The notes under the pieces are model-generated. The model saw only the letters and a program-made list of their open reading frames with translations, had not been told where the DNA came from and did not search any database. A DNA stretch of 64,000 bases, taken from Kiritimatiellia bacterium (lineage in GTDB: Bacteria > Verrucomicrobiota > Kiritimatiellia > RFP12 > UBA1067). A program made the translations under genes and the position numbers. Location of the stretch: assembly GCA_016296065.1 (NCBI GenBank), contig JAEDKA010000013.1, positions 1 to 64,000 of the forward strand, read 5' to 3'. This document shows, piece after piece, positions 1-6,178 of this stretch; the first letter of the stretch is position 1, and every line of letters starts with the position of its first letter.

Positions 1-4
1 TGCA

Positions 5-25
5 GTCCGTCGCGGAGCGACGGAC
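5..25. repeat. GGA-triloop hairpin (9-bp arms)
   Basis: Perfect inverted repeat with arms GTCCGTCGC and GCGACGGAC around the triloop GGA. The downstream bases ACCCC.TGTTGCG recur with a degenerate copy of the hairpin near 14600-14632. It belongs to a hairpin family with a constant GGA loop and varying but complementary arms (other copies at 883, 5114, 13907 and 38872). Confidence 0.7.
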
Positions 26-64
26 CCCCTGTTGCGTGCGGACTTGCCGCGGTGCACGGCTATG

Positions 65-90
65 CGGGAAGAAGGGGATTTGGTATAATG
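65..90 (+). promoter_or_regulatory. Repeated 26-bp extended -10 promoter cassette, copy A
   Basis: The 26 bases ending in GGGGATTTGGTATAATG are identical at 65-90, 4012-4037 and 16515-16540. The -10 is TATAAT at 84-89, preceded by TG at 81-82 (extended -10). No -35-like hexamer sits 17 bp upstream. A CGGATTTGCCGCG-type hairpin lies just upstream (38-54). It drives the lipoprotein gene starting at 117. Confidence 0.75.
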
Positions 91-116
91 TTGGCAGAAA
101 CGAATTGAGGGTCGAA

Positions 117-845
117 ATGAAGAAACTGTCGAAAACGATAATAGCAGTCGGCGCGTGTCAGATTGCGACGTCGTGCGCGAGCCTGCCGGAGGTTGCGCAT
201 GAACGCGACGATGCGGTCGCGATTGCGCTTGCCAACGGCGGATGCATAGATGCAGCCACTTTAAAGTGGACGCGCGAGCCCGCGGGCTTTTCCGTCCAGA
301 ACGGCGCGATCTCGATAAAAACCGCTCCGCGCACCGACCTCTGGCAACGCACGTACTACCATTTCCGCAACGACAACGCGCCTGCCCTGCAGATGAGCAC
401 CTGGGAGAAGTACTTTAGCTTCGTCGTAAAGACGGACTTCTCCCAGAGTCATCATCGCTTCGACCAGTGCGGCGTCGTCATGTATCTTGACAGCGAGAAC
501 TGGCTGAAAGCGTCCGTGGAGTACGAGAACGACAGCTTCCAGCACCTCGGCAGCGTCGTGACGAACGACGGATACTCCGACTGGGCGACGACGGCGATTC
601 CTGCCGACGTGAAGACGATGTGGTACCGCTTCTCGCGAAGAGCGGACGACTTCTGCATCGAGTGCTCCCATGACGGCGTCGAGTTCAGTCAGATGCGCGT
701 CTGCCACATGCGCGCCGCGGCGGACGAGATATGTTTCGGAATCTACGCCTGCTCGCCCGAGGACTCCTCGTTCACTGCTGTCTTCACCGACATGAAGATC
801 ACCGAATGCGCATGGAAGGCGCACGACGGACAGCAGCCGGACTGA
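117..845 (+). CDS. DUF1349-like (concanavalin-fold) lipoprotein
   Basis: A 242-residue protein. The frame is open upstream through the promoter, but the start at 117 (MKKLSKTII...) is chosen because it gives a signal peptide ending in a lipobox-like TSC and lies 28 bp after the -10. The body (about residues 35-230) has the strand-rich W..YYHF, SFVVKTDF, DQCGVVMYLD, WLKASVEY and FGIYACSP segments typical of the DUF1349/YesU concanavalin-A-like family, whose members bind or sense carbohydrate. Likely anchored to a membrane and facing the periplasm or outside. The ligand is not predictable. It stands alone, with a hairpin-rich gap after it. Confidence 0.65.
   Translation: MKKLSKTIIAVGACQIATSCASLPEVAHERDDAVAIALANGGCIDAATLKWTREPAGFSVQNGAISIKTAPRTDLWQRTYYHFRNDNAPALQMSTWEKYFSFVVKTDFSQSHHRFDQCGVVMYLDSENWLKASVEYENDSFQHLGSVVTNDGYSDWATTAIPADVKTMWYRFSRRADDFCIECSHDGVEFSQMRVCHMRAAADEICFGIYACSPEDSSFTAVFTDMKITECAWKAHDGQQPD
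697..719. repeat. 23-bp segment duplicated at 2721-2743
   Basis: Twenty-three bases inside the lipoprotein gene (starting GCGTCTGCCACATG) occur identically in the non-coding stretch at 2721-2743, flanked there by two CGGATTTGCCGC hairpin units. The second site looks like a fragment of this gene family or a copied word. Confidence 0.5.
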
Positions 846-882
846 AATTGCGTTTCTGCTTGTCCGCTCCGGTCACATGTTA

Positions 883-901
883 ACGCGGCTGGAAGCCGCG
901 T
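883..901. repeat. GGA-triloop hairpin
   Basis: Arms ACGCGGCT and AGCCGCGT around GGA, followed by CTCC. Identical copies lie at 5114-5132 and 13907-13925, all intergenic. It has no U-tract, so it is not a standard intrinsic terminator. Confidence 0.75.
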
Positions 902-948
902 CTCCATACGGCCGATCTCCTGGGTTCCCGTGGCGCGGCGGCAGTGTT

Positions 949-966
949 CGCGGCGGATTTGCCGCG
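949..966. repeat. CGCGGCGGATTTGCCGCG hairpin unit
   Basis: Six-base arms CGCGGC and GCCGCG around GGATTT. Related units occur at about 38-54, 2692-2707, 2741-2758, 3982-3999, 13259-13276, 16486-16500, 17892-17904 and 18375-18393, mostly between genes in the accessory island. Confidence 0.6.
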
Positions 967-1037
967 CAATGACGATAACGAGTGCAGGGTTGTTATGGAA
1001 TCAGTTGGGCAAGGGGTGAATGCGCGAACACGCACAG

Positions 1038-1071
1038 GGGCATAAAAATATCAAATGTCATTTTTATGCCC
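1038..1071. repeat. 12-bp perfect inverted repeat upstream of the ATPase promoter
   Basis: Arms GGGCATAAAAAT (1038-1049) and ATTTTTATGCCC (1060-1071) with a 10-base spacer end 9 bp before the -35 box of the next promoter. The A-run and T-run arms would also suit a bidirectional terminator for the preceding gene. Operator and terminator readings are both open. Confidence 0.55.
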
Positions 1072-1080
1072 TTAGACGGA

Positions 1081-1109
1081 TTGAAGCCTCGGCTGGAATG
1101 TGCTATAAT
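1081..1109 (+). promoter_or_regulatory. Promoter of the ATPase gene
   Basis: TTGAAG (1081-1086), 17 bp, TATAAT (1104-1109), with TG at 1101-1102 giving an extended -10. Confidence 0.7.
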
Positions 1110-1138
1110 GTCCGCTGTATGAAAAAAGGAGAGTCAGC

Positions 1139-2572
1139 ATGTTCGTCGGCAGGGAAAATGAATTGAGGCGGCTGGACGGGCTTTGGAGGAAGTCTGTCTC
1201 GTCATTGGTCACGATACGCGGCCGCAGGCGCATCGGAAAGAGCACTCTTGTATACGAGTTCGCCAGGCGCAGCGAGGCGCGTTTCATCAAGCTCGAAGGT
1301 CTCCAGCCGAAGGAAGGCGTTGACAATGACATGCAGCTTGCCGCCTTTGGGCGACAGCTCGCCCGCCAGGTCAAGGGGAACAGGTCCAAGCCGGCGGATT
1401 GGTTTGACGCATTTTCGCGACTTGAGAAAGCTCTGAAGGGGAAAGGCAGGATCGTTGTCCTCCTCGACGAGATTTCGTGGATGGGCAAGTACGACCCCGG
1501 ATTTGCCGGCGAACTCAAGTATGCATGGGACAACTGGTTTTCTCGACATCCGAGGGTGATAGTCTTTCTGTGCGGTTCGGTTTCCGCGTGGATCGACAAG
1601 CACATCGTCAAGAGCAAGGCGTTTGTCGGTCGGCCGTCGATGAACCTTACTCTCCGGGATTTGCCTATGGACGTTTGTGTGCGTTTTTGGGGCAGAAATG
1701 CGGGAAGGACGGCAACGCGCGAAATCCTTGACGTTTTGTCCGTGACCGGCGGCGTCCCGAAGTATCTTGAAAACATCGATCCATCGATTTCCGCCGACGA
1801 GAACATACGCAATCTCTGCTATCGTCCCGGGGCTCTGCTTGTCGACGAGTTCGAGGAAATCTTCCACGATTCGCTGGACGAGAGCCTGTCGGCAAAGAAG
1901 GCGATCCTTAAATCGCTTGTCGGCGGCCCCCTCGTGGGCGAGGAGATAGCCGAAAGGCTTGGCGTTGAATACAACGGGCATGTGACAGGCAACCTATCGG
2001 AGCTTGAGATGTCCGGCTTCGTCTCGAGGGACAGTGGGATAAATCCGTCTACAGGCAAGGCGACAAAGACATGCCGATGGCGTATATCCGACAACTACAC
2101 GCGGTTCTACCTCAAGTATATCGAACCTAATCTTGCGCTCATCGACAAGGACGCCTATCGCTTTGCCTCTCTTGACCAACTGCCGGACTGGGAAGGGGTG
2201 CTGGGACTGCAGTTTGAGTGTCTGATACTTAACAATGTCGAGCTGCTGTTGCCGTTGATTGGGTTGGATCGCGCCTTGTTGACTTCCGCAGCTCCCTATA
2301 GGCAGAACAAGACCGAACGGCTCAAAGGATGCCAGATTGATCTTGCCATCCAGACGAGGAAGAGCGTGTATTGCGTTGAAATCAAGCGGCAGAACTCGAT
2401 TGGCGAAAAAGTAGTTGACGAATGCGAAGAGAAGATTTCGCGGCTGAAGGTGAAGAAGGACCGCACCGTCAGACCTGTGCTTGTCTATGACGGAGTCCTT
2501 TCTAAGCGGGTGCCAGCAGACGCCTTCTTCAGCTTTATTGTCTCTGCTGACGATTTGATTGGGCGAAAATGA
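1139..2572 (+). CDS. Archaeal-type AAA ATPase with C-terminal DUF234/nuclease-like domain
   Basis: A 477-residue protein starting FVGRENEL, the classic start of the archaeal ATPase family (PF01637). Walker A is GRRRIGKST (about residues 28-36) and Walker B is VVLLDEIS (about 115-122). A winged-helix stretch follows, then a C-terminal domain with CQIDLAI...YCVEIKRQ (about 400-420), the D...ExK pattern of DUF234 / PD-(D/E)XK nuclease folds. The SD AAAGGAGA precedes the ATG. Biological roles of this family are poorly known; members are abundant in mobile or defence-rich regions. It appears monocistronic with its own promoter and inverted repeat. All key ATPase residues look intact. Confidence 0.8.
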   Translation: MFVGRENELRRLDGLWRKSVSSLVTIRGRRRIGKSTLVYEFARRSEARFIKLEGLQPKEGVDNDMQLAAFGRQLARQVKGNRSKPADWFDAFSRLEKALKGKGRIVVLLDEISWMGKYDPGFAGELKYAWDNWFSRHPRVIVFLCGSVSAWIDKHIVKSKAFVGRPSMNLTLRDLPMDVCVRFWGRNAGRTATREILDVLSVTGGVPKYLENIDPSISADENIRNLCYRPGALLVDEFEEIFHDSLDESLSAKKAILKSLVGGPLVGEEIAERLGVEYNGHVTGNLSELEMSGFVSRDSGINPSTGKATKTCRWRISDNYTRFYLKYIEPNLALIDKDAYRFASLDQLPDWEGVLGLQFECLILNNVELLLPLIGLDRALLTSAAPYRQNKTERLKGCQIDLAIQTRKSVYCVEIKRQNSIGEKVVDECEEKISRLKVKKDRTVRPVLVYDGVLSKRVPADAFFSFIVSADDLIGRK

Positions 2573-3024
2573 GGTTTTCTGGGCTTAAAGGGTCAAAGCT
2601 TATTGATGCAGTTTGATTGATACAGCATCTCGCTGTTCGCCTGTCCGCCGTAGCTATGGCGAAGGCGGATGTATTTCGCGGTCAATCCCGCGATGGATTT
2701 GCCGCCCAAACTGGCGCAAGGCGTCTGCCACATGCGCGCCGCGACGGATTTGCCGCGCCGGTTTCACTTTGGTGTTCATTTTGACCTTGGAGGTTCCCCA
2801 ATTTTTCGGGCATGAAAACGGGCATCCACCTGTAAACAAAGGTTGAAGTGGCGATTTTCATTTTGCTACAAGTGAAAACACCGTTCTTGATTTTATAGGC
2901 AACTCCGAGCGTTTTGGCTCTCGCTACTGATTGTGGTTGAAAAGCGCGAAGCAGTGAAGCGTTAGCGGGAACCCTAACCATCGGAGTTTTACTCATGCTC
3001 TTCCACTAAAAACTCCGAAGAGCC

Positions 3025-3069
3025 TTTTGTTTTTCATCACTCCAATGTTTTGTCACTGATATGCCGCGT
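3025..3069. repeat. 45-bp exact repeat, copy 1
   Basis: Begins TTTTGTTTTTCATCACTCC and ends GATATGCCGCGT; identical to 13813-13857. In the second copy it forms the last codons and tail of a small membrane ORF; here no such ORF is present upstream. Confidence 0.8.
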
Positions 3070-3086
3070 CTCCAGATAACTGCTCG

Positions 3087-3116
3087 CCACGTCGCATATT
3101 GCAATAAGTGTCGTGG
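3087..3116. repeat. 30-bp REP-like palindrome, copy 1
   Basis: CCACG/CGTGG ends around a CGCATATTGCAATAAGTG core centred on the perfect palindrome TATTGCAATA. Other copies lie at 5058-5087, 11616-11645 and 14052-14082. It is 13 bp beyond the stop codon of the minus-strand RNA-ligase-like gene. Confidence 0.75.
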
Positions 3117-3128
3117 GGCGTCGGTTGT

Positions 3129-3698
3129 TCAATCGCTCGGCCATTTGAAGCCAAAGTCGCTTCGCTTGATTTTGCACTTTGGTTCTCCGTTGAGCCAGAA
3201 CACTATGCCCTCTATGTTGTGTGAACCAAGATAGTCCCTCAATTCGATGAATGAGCGAGGGCAATCGTGGATGACGTCCGCACCGTGGCGGACGAGTGTG
3301 TCATGTGTGAGGCCGTAGGGATTCTTCTGAAAGTGAGGTCCGATTGCCTCGTATGTGCCGTCCTTAAGGTTGAATCCGCCCGCATTGTACAGTGCTGCGA
3401 GATGCCAGTTGTCAGCCGTGTTGGTGAAATTGCATTCAAGCCAATGCGGCCAATGTCCGGTGATTGGATCGGGCGTGCAACATGGAATCGCGCCAGCGGG
3501 CGGCACCTTGCCTTTTTTCGCGTCGTAGCGGCGGTAGAATCTGCCGGAATAAATGGCGCAGCATGTGCCATCGTACTTTACTGTGGCGACTCCGCGTCCC
3601 TCCAGTACCCATTCAAACCCGGGCGTCAGTTCGTCTGTAGTGGTCAGGTGGCCTGCATCATGGTAGATTCGTTTGAAGAGAGTGGGCATTTTCTTCAT
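3129..3698 (-). CDS. Small RNA-ligase-like nucleotidyltransferase (DUF5565-like)
   Basis: A 189-residue protein with the covalent nucleotidyltransferase motifs: motif I VKYDGT with candidate adenylated Lys41, motif III DGTYEAIGPHFQ (about 113-124), motif IV EGIVFW (163-168) and motif V KIKRSDF (176-182). This is the size of stand-alone ligase cores such as DUF5565 proteins, which lack an OB-fold tail. Family activity would be ATP-dependent lysyl-adenylation and RNA end joining; the real substrate is unknown. The start at 3698 is chosen because an AAAGGA SD precedes it and because it directly follows the shared 249-bp leader. A GHWPHWLECNF insertion and several cysteines are visible. It is monocistronic. 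Confidence 0.7.
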   Translation of the reverse strand: MKKMPTLFKRIYHDAGHLTTTDELTPGFEWVLEGRGVATVKYDGTCCAIYSGRFYRRYDAKKGKVPPAGAIPCCTPDPITGHWPHWLECNFTNTADNWHLAALYNAGGFNLKDGTYEAIGPHFQKNPYGLTHDTLVRHGADVIHDCPRSFIELRDYLGSHNIEGIVFWLNGEPKCKIKRSDFGFKWPSD

Positions 3699-3701
3699 GC
3701 T

Positions 3702-3950
3702 GATTCCTTTCGCCTGCATTGCAGGATGCGTTTGCGTTTCGCCGACGGCACGCGCCGTCGCTGCAGTTTGGAATCGGCCCTGCCAGCCATGCCGCTGAGC
3801 GGCGTCCGCGTTTTTCAGCGGATTACCTCGCTACCCGGCCCCATGCGGATTCCTGCGAATCTCCTTTGCCGCAGGCCCGGTCCGGACGACTTCCGTTTTA
3901 TATCCCCATCCCGGGGCATCAATTCCCGAAAGCAATGATATTATACCAAA
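3702..3950 (-). promoter_or_regulatory. Duplicated 249-bp promoter plus structured 5' leader, copy 1
   Basis: Identical over all 249 bases to 12981-13229. On the minus strand it starts TTTGGTATAATATCATTG (-10 TATAAT at 3945-3940) and ends GCGAAAGGAATC, i.e. the SD, 3 bases before the start codon at 3698. Predicted untranslated leader is about 235 nt. RNA helices visible by eye: CCCC..GGGG near the 5' end, CCTGCG...CGCAGG, CCGCT...AGCGG, CGACGGC..GCCGTCG, and CCTGC-AAT-GCAGG just before the SD. Beyond 3950 the two loci diverge. Confidence 0.8.
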
Positions 3951-4011
3951 TAATCGCCGTTGGTTGGGCAACATCATCGCAGCGGCGGATTTGCCGCGCC
4001 GCGCGGGTGTA

Positions 4012-4037
4012 CGGGAAGAAGGGGATTTGGTATAATG
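4012..4037 (+). promoter_or_regulatory. Repeated 26-bp extended -10 promoter cassette, copy B
   Basis: Same 26 bases as at 65-90 and 16515-16540; TATAAT at 4031-4036, TG at 4028-4029. The CGGATTTGCCGCG unit (3982-3999) is immediately upstream. It is divergent from the 249-bp leader and serves the 54-residue ORF at 4058. Confidence 0.75.
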
Positions 4038-4057
4038 GTGACTGAAAAGAGGATGTC

Positions 4058-4222
4058 ATGGGACTTGTTAAAACCAGAAGACTGATGGCGATGCAGAAGC
4101 AGCAGCGCGCGAAGGCTACGGTGGTCAGGCAGTGCGCAAAGTTCGGGACTCCGTCAATGAAGAAGGGCGGGGCGCGCAATGCCCGTCCGCAGCAGTTTTG
4201 TGTCAATAATATAGTAAAATAA
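4058..4222 (+). CDS. Small basic protein of unknown function (54 aa)
   Basis: Starts MGLVKTRRLMAMQKQQ and is rich in Lys, Arg and Gln, with a cysteine in RQCAKFG and another in QQFCVNN. It has an SD (AAGAGG at 4047-4052) and the repeated promoter cassette 21 bp upstream of the ATG, so expression is likely. I do not recognise the family. Its first residues LVKTRR recur in a 12-codon ORF at 6140, directly before another gene. A short RNA-binding or leader-like role is only a guess. Confidence 0.45.
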   Translation: MGLVKTRRLMAMQKQQRAKATVVRQCAKFGTPSMKKGGARNARPQQFCVNNIVK

Positions 4223-4223
4223 T

Positions 4224-4288
4224 ATACTTTTGACAGTCGGTACTTTCCCCATTGTCAAGGTTGCCTATTTTTAGTATACTTTTGACAT
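4224..4288 (+). promoter_or_regulatory. abiEi promoter with direct-repeat operator
   Basis: TTGTCA (4252-4257), 17 bp, TATACT (4275-4280), then only six bases before the ATG at 4287, so the mRNA is probably leaderless. The word TATACTTTTGACA occurs twice, at 4224-4236 and at 4275-4287, the second spanning the -10 and the start codon. Paired repeats over the promoter fit autorepression by an AbiEi-type antitoxin. Confidence 0.65.
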
Positions 4289-4760
4289 GACCTCTTATGA
4301 GAAGATATGGGATACGGCTGAAGACAACCATGGGGTGATTACTTCTGCGCAAGCTAAGCGGCTGGGAGTGAAGCCTGCATCTTTGGTGTCGATGTCCACA
4401 AACCGAAAGCTTATTCGCATCGGGCAGGGAGTGTATAAGCTTTCCCACCATGCGCCTGGTCCGTATGATGAATATGCGCAAGCTGTCGCGATGGCTGGTG
4501 ATACGGCATTTGTGCGTGGGGCAAGCGCTTTGATGATGCGCGGGCTGATACCGTTTGATCCAGGTCGATTCTACCTTGGAGTGACAAGGCGGACGCGGCG
4601 TAAACTGCCTACGGGCTATGATGTGAAGTTTGTGGCCTGCCCTGAGATAGAATTTATTGAGGGCATTGCGGTGGAGTGTGTCGAGGCGGCGCTTGAGGAT
4701 GCCCGCAAATGCGGAGCGGTCGATGTGGACAGACTGATGGATTTGGAGTCGCAGGCATGA
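4287..4760 (+). CDS. AbiEi-like type IV toxin-antitoxin antitoxin/repressor
   Basis: A 157-residue protein with the AbiEi N-terminal winged helix: EKIWDTAEDNHGVITSAQAKRLGVK, then KLIRIGQGVYKLSHH (residues about 40-55), then the AbiEi antitoxin domain with SALMMRG and a C-terminal helical part. In known AbiE systems this protein represses its operon and counters the nucleotidyltransferase toxin AbiEii. Here the reading frame that overlaps its stop is only 22 codons, so no intact toxin follows. Probably leaderless (start 6 bp after the -10). Either a solitary regulator or the remainder of a decayed system. Confidence 0.75.
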   Translation: MTSYEKIWDTAEDNHGVITSAQAKRLGVKPASLVSMSTNRKLIRIGQGVYKLSHHAPGPYDEYAQAVAMAGDTAFVRGASALMMRGLIPFDPGRFYLGVTRRTRRKLPTGYDVKFVACPEIEFIEGIAVECVEAALEDARKCGAVDVDRLMDLESQA

Positions 4761-4825
4761 AGAATCGTCCGATGACGCGCGTAAATCTTGATAAGGCAAT
4801 TGCTCGTATGGCGGGAGAGAGGTGA
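4757..4825 (+). pseudogene. 22-codon ORF in the toxin position after abiEi
   Basis: Its ATG overlaps the abiEi stop (ATGA), the arrangement expected for the toxin gene of the pair. It reads MKNRPMTRVNLDKAIARM and stops after GER. This could be the preserved start of a lost nucleotidyltransferase gene or a chance ORF; it is too short to prove homology. Confidence 0.35.
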
Positions 4826-4972
4826 ATGATTATGGCGATGCCACAGAGAGATGATGCGATTGAGGAGATCAAGCAGCTGGATGCTTTGCTTGAGTATGCG
4901 GTCATGCATGGGGATGAAGCCGAGGCCGAGCGCCTCCGCGCCGCCCTGCGCAAGTTGACCGATAAGGTCTAG
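4826..4972 (+). CDS. Small acidic helical protein (48 aa), unknown
   Basis: Starts MIMAMPQRDDAIEEIKQLDALL, one base after the previous stop, with a GAGAGG SD. The sequence alternates acidic and hydrophobic residues (EEIKQLDALLEYAVMHGDE, EAERLRAALRKL) and should form one or two amphipathic helices. Likely cotranscribed with abiEi. Family not recognised. Confidence 0.4.
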   Translation: MIMAMPQRDDAIEEIKQLDALLEYAVMHGDEAEAERLRAALRKLTDKV

Positions 4973-5057
4973 CGCGGCAGTTGTGTCGCAACGGCGTAAA
5001 ATGTGGGATGATAGTTGCACTGAATACACGGAAAGTCGCTACGTATCCTATTACTCG

Positions 5058-5087
5058 CCACGTCACATATTGCAATAAGTGTCGTGG
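5058..5087. repeat. 30-bp REP-like palindrome, copy 2
   Basis: CCACG/CGTGG ends and CACATATTGCAATAAGTG core, one base different from copy 1. It lies 85 bp after the small ORF ending at 4972. Confidence 0.75.
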
Positions 5088-5113
5088 GGCGCGGAAGGGA
5101 ATGATTTTTGCTG

Positions 5114-5132
5114 ACGCGGCTGGAAGCCGCGT
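5114..5132. repeat. GGA-triloop hairpin
   Basis: Arms ACGCGGCT and AGCCGCGT around GGA, then CTCC; same as at 883 and 13907. Confidence 0.75.
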
Positions 5133-5410
5133 CTCCAATGTTTCCGATGACCCTCTGCGCACTCTGCGACCCTGCGTCTCTGCGTTAAAATCTCACCACT
5201 CCCACGGCATTCCCTTTTTCGCGCATTTCACGGTGAATCCTCCGCGGCGGATTTGGCGCTGGTCATTGATGCATGCTGCATTTGACGGCGCAACGGTATT
5301 GTTCGTGCGCAAACTCTCCATCTGGGATTGCTTCGAACGAATAGGTTCCGCCGATAGGGCATTTCACCTCGCGCTTGAGAAATTGGGAAACCTCCAAAAT
5401 TTTGACCCCC

Positions 5411-5439
5411 TTGACATATTACGCGGCGCGTAATATACT
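5411..5439 (+). promoter_or_regulatory. higBA promoter with built-in operator palindrome
   Basis: TTGACA (5411-5416), 17 bp, TATACT (5434-5439). The spacer is almost entirely the inverted repeat TATTACGC-GGC-GCGTAATA (5417-5435), well placed for HigA autorepression. The higB ATG follows after six bases, so the transcript is probably leaderless. Confidence 0.8.
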
Positions 5440-5445
5440 ATACGC

Positions 5446-5724
5446 ATGATTTCATCTTTCAAGTGTAAGGATACGCAGGAGCTGTACGAGGCAGGCGTGA
5501 ACCGGAGGTTTGCGTCGATTGCCCGTGTGGCGCTGCGCAAGCTTGACATGCTGGCGGCTGCAACGATGGTTGAGACGCTTCGAGTGCCGCCGGGCAACAG
5601 GCTTGAGCAGCTTCGCGGGAACAGAGCCGGTCAGTGGAGCGTGCGCATCAACGACCAATGGCGCTTATGTTTCAGCTGGAGTGGAACTAACGCCGAGAAT
5701 GTTGAAATCGTGGACTATCATTAA
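5446..5724 (+). CDS. higB: HigB-type mRNA interferase toxin (RelE/ParE fold)
   Basis: A 92-residue protein of the HigB/plasmid maintenance killer family: ISSFKCKDTQELYEAG at the N-terminus, FASIARVALRKLDML in the helical part, LRVPPGNRLEQLRGNRAGQWSVRINDQWRLCF as the core sheet. HigB toxins cleave mRNA on the ribosome; Arg and aromatic residues of the RINDQWRLCF strand are the usual active-site area. Toxin-first order followed by higA is typical of this family. The length is normal and the start fits the promoter, with no room for an SD. Confidence 0.88.
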   Translation: MISSFKCKDTQELYEAGVNRRFASIARVALRKLDMLAAATMVETLRVPPGNRLEQLRGNRAGQWSVRINDQWRLCFSWSGTNAENVEIVDYH

Positions 5725-5738
5725 GGAGGTAACTAACT

Positions 5739-6053
5739 ATGCGCAACAGAAACTTGATACATCCGGGTGAGATTCTCCAGGAGGAGTTCCTTGCGCCGCT
5801 GGGCATCAGCCAGACTCGTCTGGCACTGGATCTGCATGTCCCGGCGCCGCGCATCAACGCAATAGTGCGCGGCAAGCGTGCCATAACCGCCGACACGGCG
5901 CTCCGTCTCGGGCAGTACTTCAAGATGGAGCCGCAGTTCTGGCTGAACCTTCAGTCGAACTATGATCTCGGCATGGCCTCCGGCGGCGTGTGGCCGAAGA
6001 TCAAGAAGCTAATTCCCGAATTTGTGCCAGAACATGCCGCCGCAGTCCTTTGA
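5739..6053 (+). CDS. higA: HigA-type antitoxin (HTH Xre family)
   Basis: A 104-residue antitoxin starting MRNRNLIHPGEILQEEFLAP, the hallmark HigA N-terminus, followed by an HTH (LGISQTRLALDLHVPAPRINAIVRGKRAI, about residues 25-53) and FWLNLQSNYDL. It lies 14 bp after higB with a strong SD (AAGGAGG at 5724-5730). It should bind HigB and, through its HTH, the palindrome between the -35 and -10 boxes at 5417-5435. The C-terminal tail (WPKIKKLIPEFVPEH) is family-like. Confidence 0.88.
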   Translation: MRNRNLIHPGEILQEEFLAPLGISQTRLALDLHVPAPRINAIVRGKRAITADTALRLGQYFKMEPQFWLNLQSNYDLGMASGGVWPKIKKLIPEFVPEHAAAVL

Positions 6054-6109
6054 CGGCGGTGTGCTTGATTGACAGAGGGGATGTGTGGTAAAGAAAAGAG
6101 GGACGAGGT

Positions 6110-6118
6110 TGATATACT
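6110..6118 (+). promoter_or_regulatory. Extended -10 promoter for the coiled-coil/helicase operon
   Basis: TGATATACT (-10 TATACT at 6113-6118). No clear -35. It would read the 12-codon ORF at 6140, then the genes at 6175 and 6729. Confidence 0.5.
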
Positions 6119-6139
6119 GTCGAATGACAGGATGGTTGC

Positions 6140-6178
6140 ATGGTTCTTGTGAAAACCAGAAGGAGGACAGGTTTATGA
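6140..6178 (+). other. 12-codon upstream ORF overlapping the next start
   Basis: MVLVKTRRRTGL, with its TGA overlapping the ATG at 6175. The first residues match the start of the 54-aa ORF at 4058 (LVKTRR) and the DNA is alike (CTTGT.AAAACCAGAAG). It may be a coupling leader or a remnant of that gene family. Confidence 0.3.

Larger units (their letters stand above)
2573..3128. other. 556-bp non-coding repeat mosaic
   Basis: No convincing gene on either strand. It holds two CGGATTTGCCGC units (about 2692-2707 and 2741-2758) bracketing the 23-bp copy of a segment of the first gene; an 18-base word TTGGAGGTTCCCCAATTT (2787-2804) that recurs inverted with one mismatch at 5380-5397; a block around 2930-2990 (GGTTGAAAAGCGCGAAGC...ATCGGAGTTT) resembling 13966-14030; a 45-base block at 3025-3069 repeated exactly at 13813-13857; and the 30-bp palindrome at 3087-3116. 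Confidence 0.6.
4973..5410. other. Non-coding repeat-rich gap before higB
   Basis: No supported gene. Contains the 30-bp palindrome (5058-5087), the GGA-triloop hairpin (5114-5132), a CTCTGCG-type short tandem word (about 5152-5186, ending GTCTCTGCGTTAAAA), a degenerate CGGCGGATTTGG unit (about 5243-5255) and an inverted copy of the TTGGAGGTT word (5380-5397). Confidence 0.55.

Noticed and set aside
2613..2846. Open frame of 77 codons in the repeat mosaic
   Set aside because: It spans two CGGATTTGCC hairpin units and a dispersed word, with no SD or recognisable protein.
3702..4057. Integron attC-like cassette array
   Set aside because: No integrase gene, the repeats carry promoters (cassettes normally do not) and the two copies are identical over 249 bp rather than showing variable attC structure.
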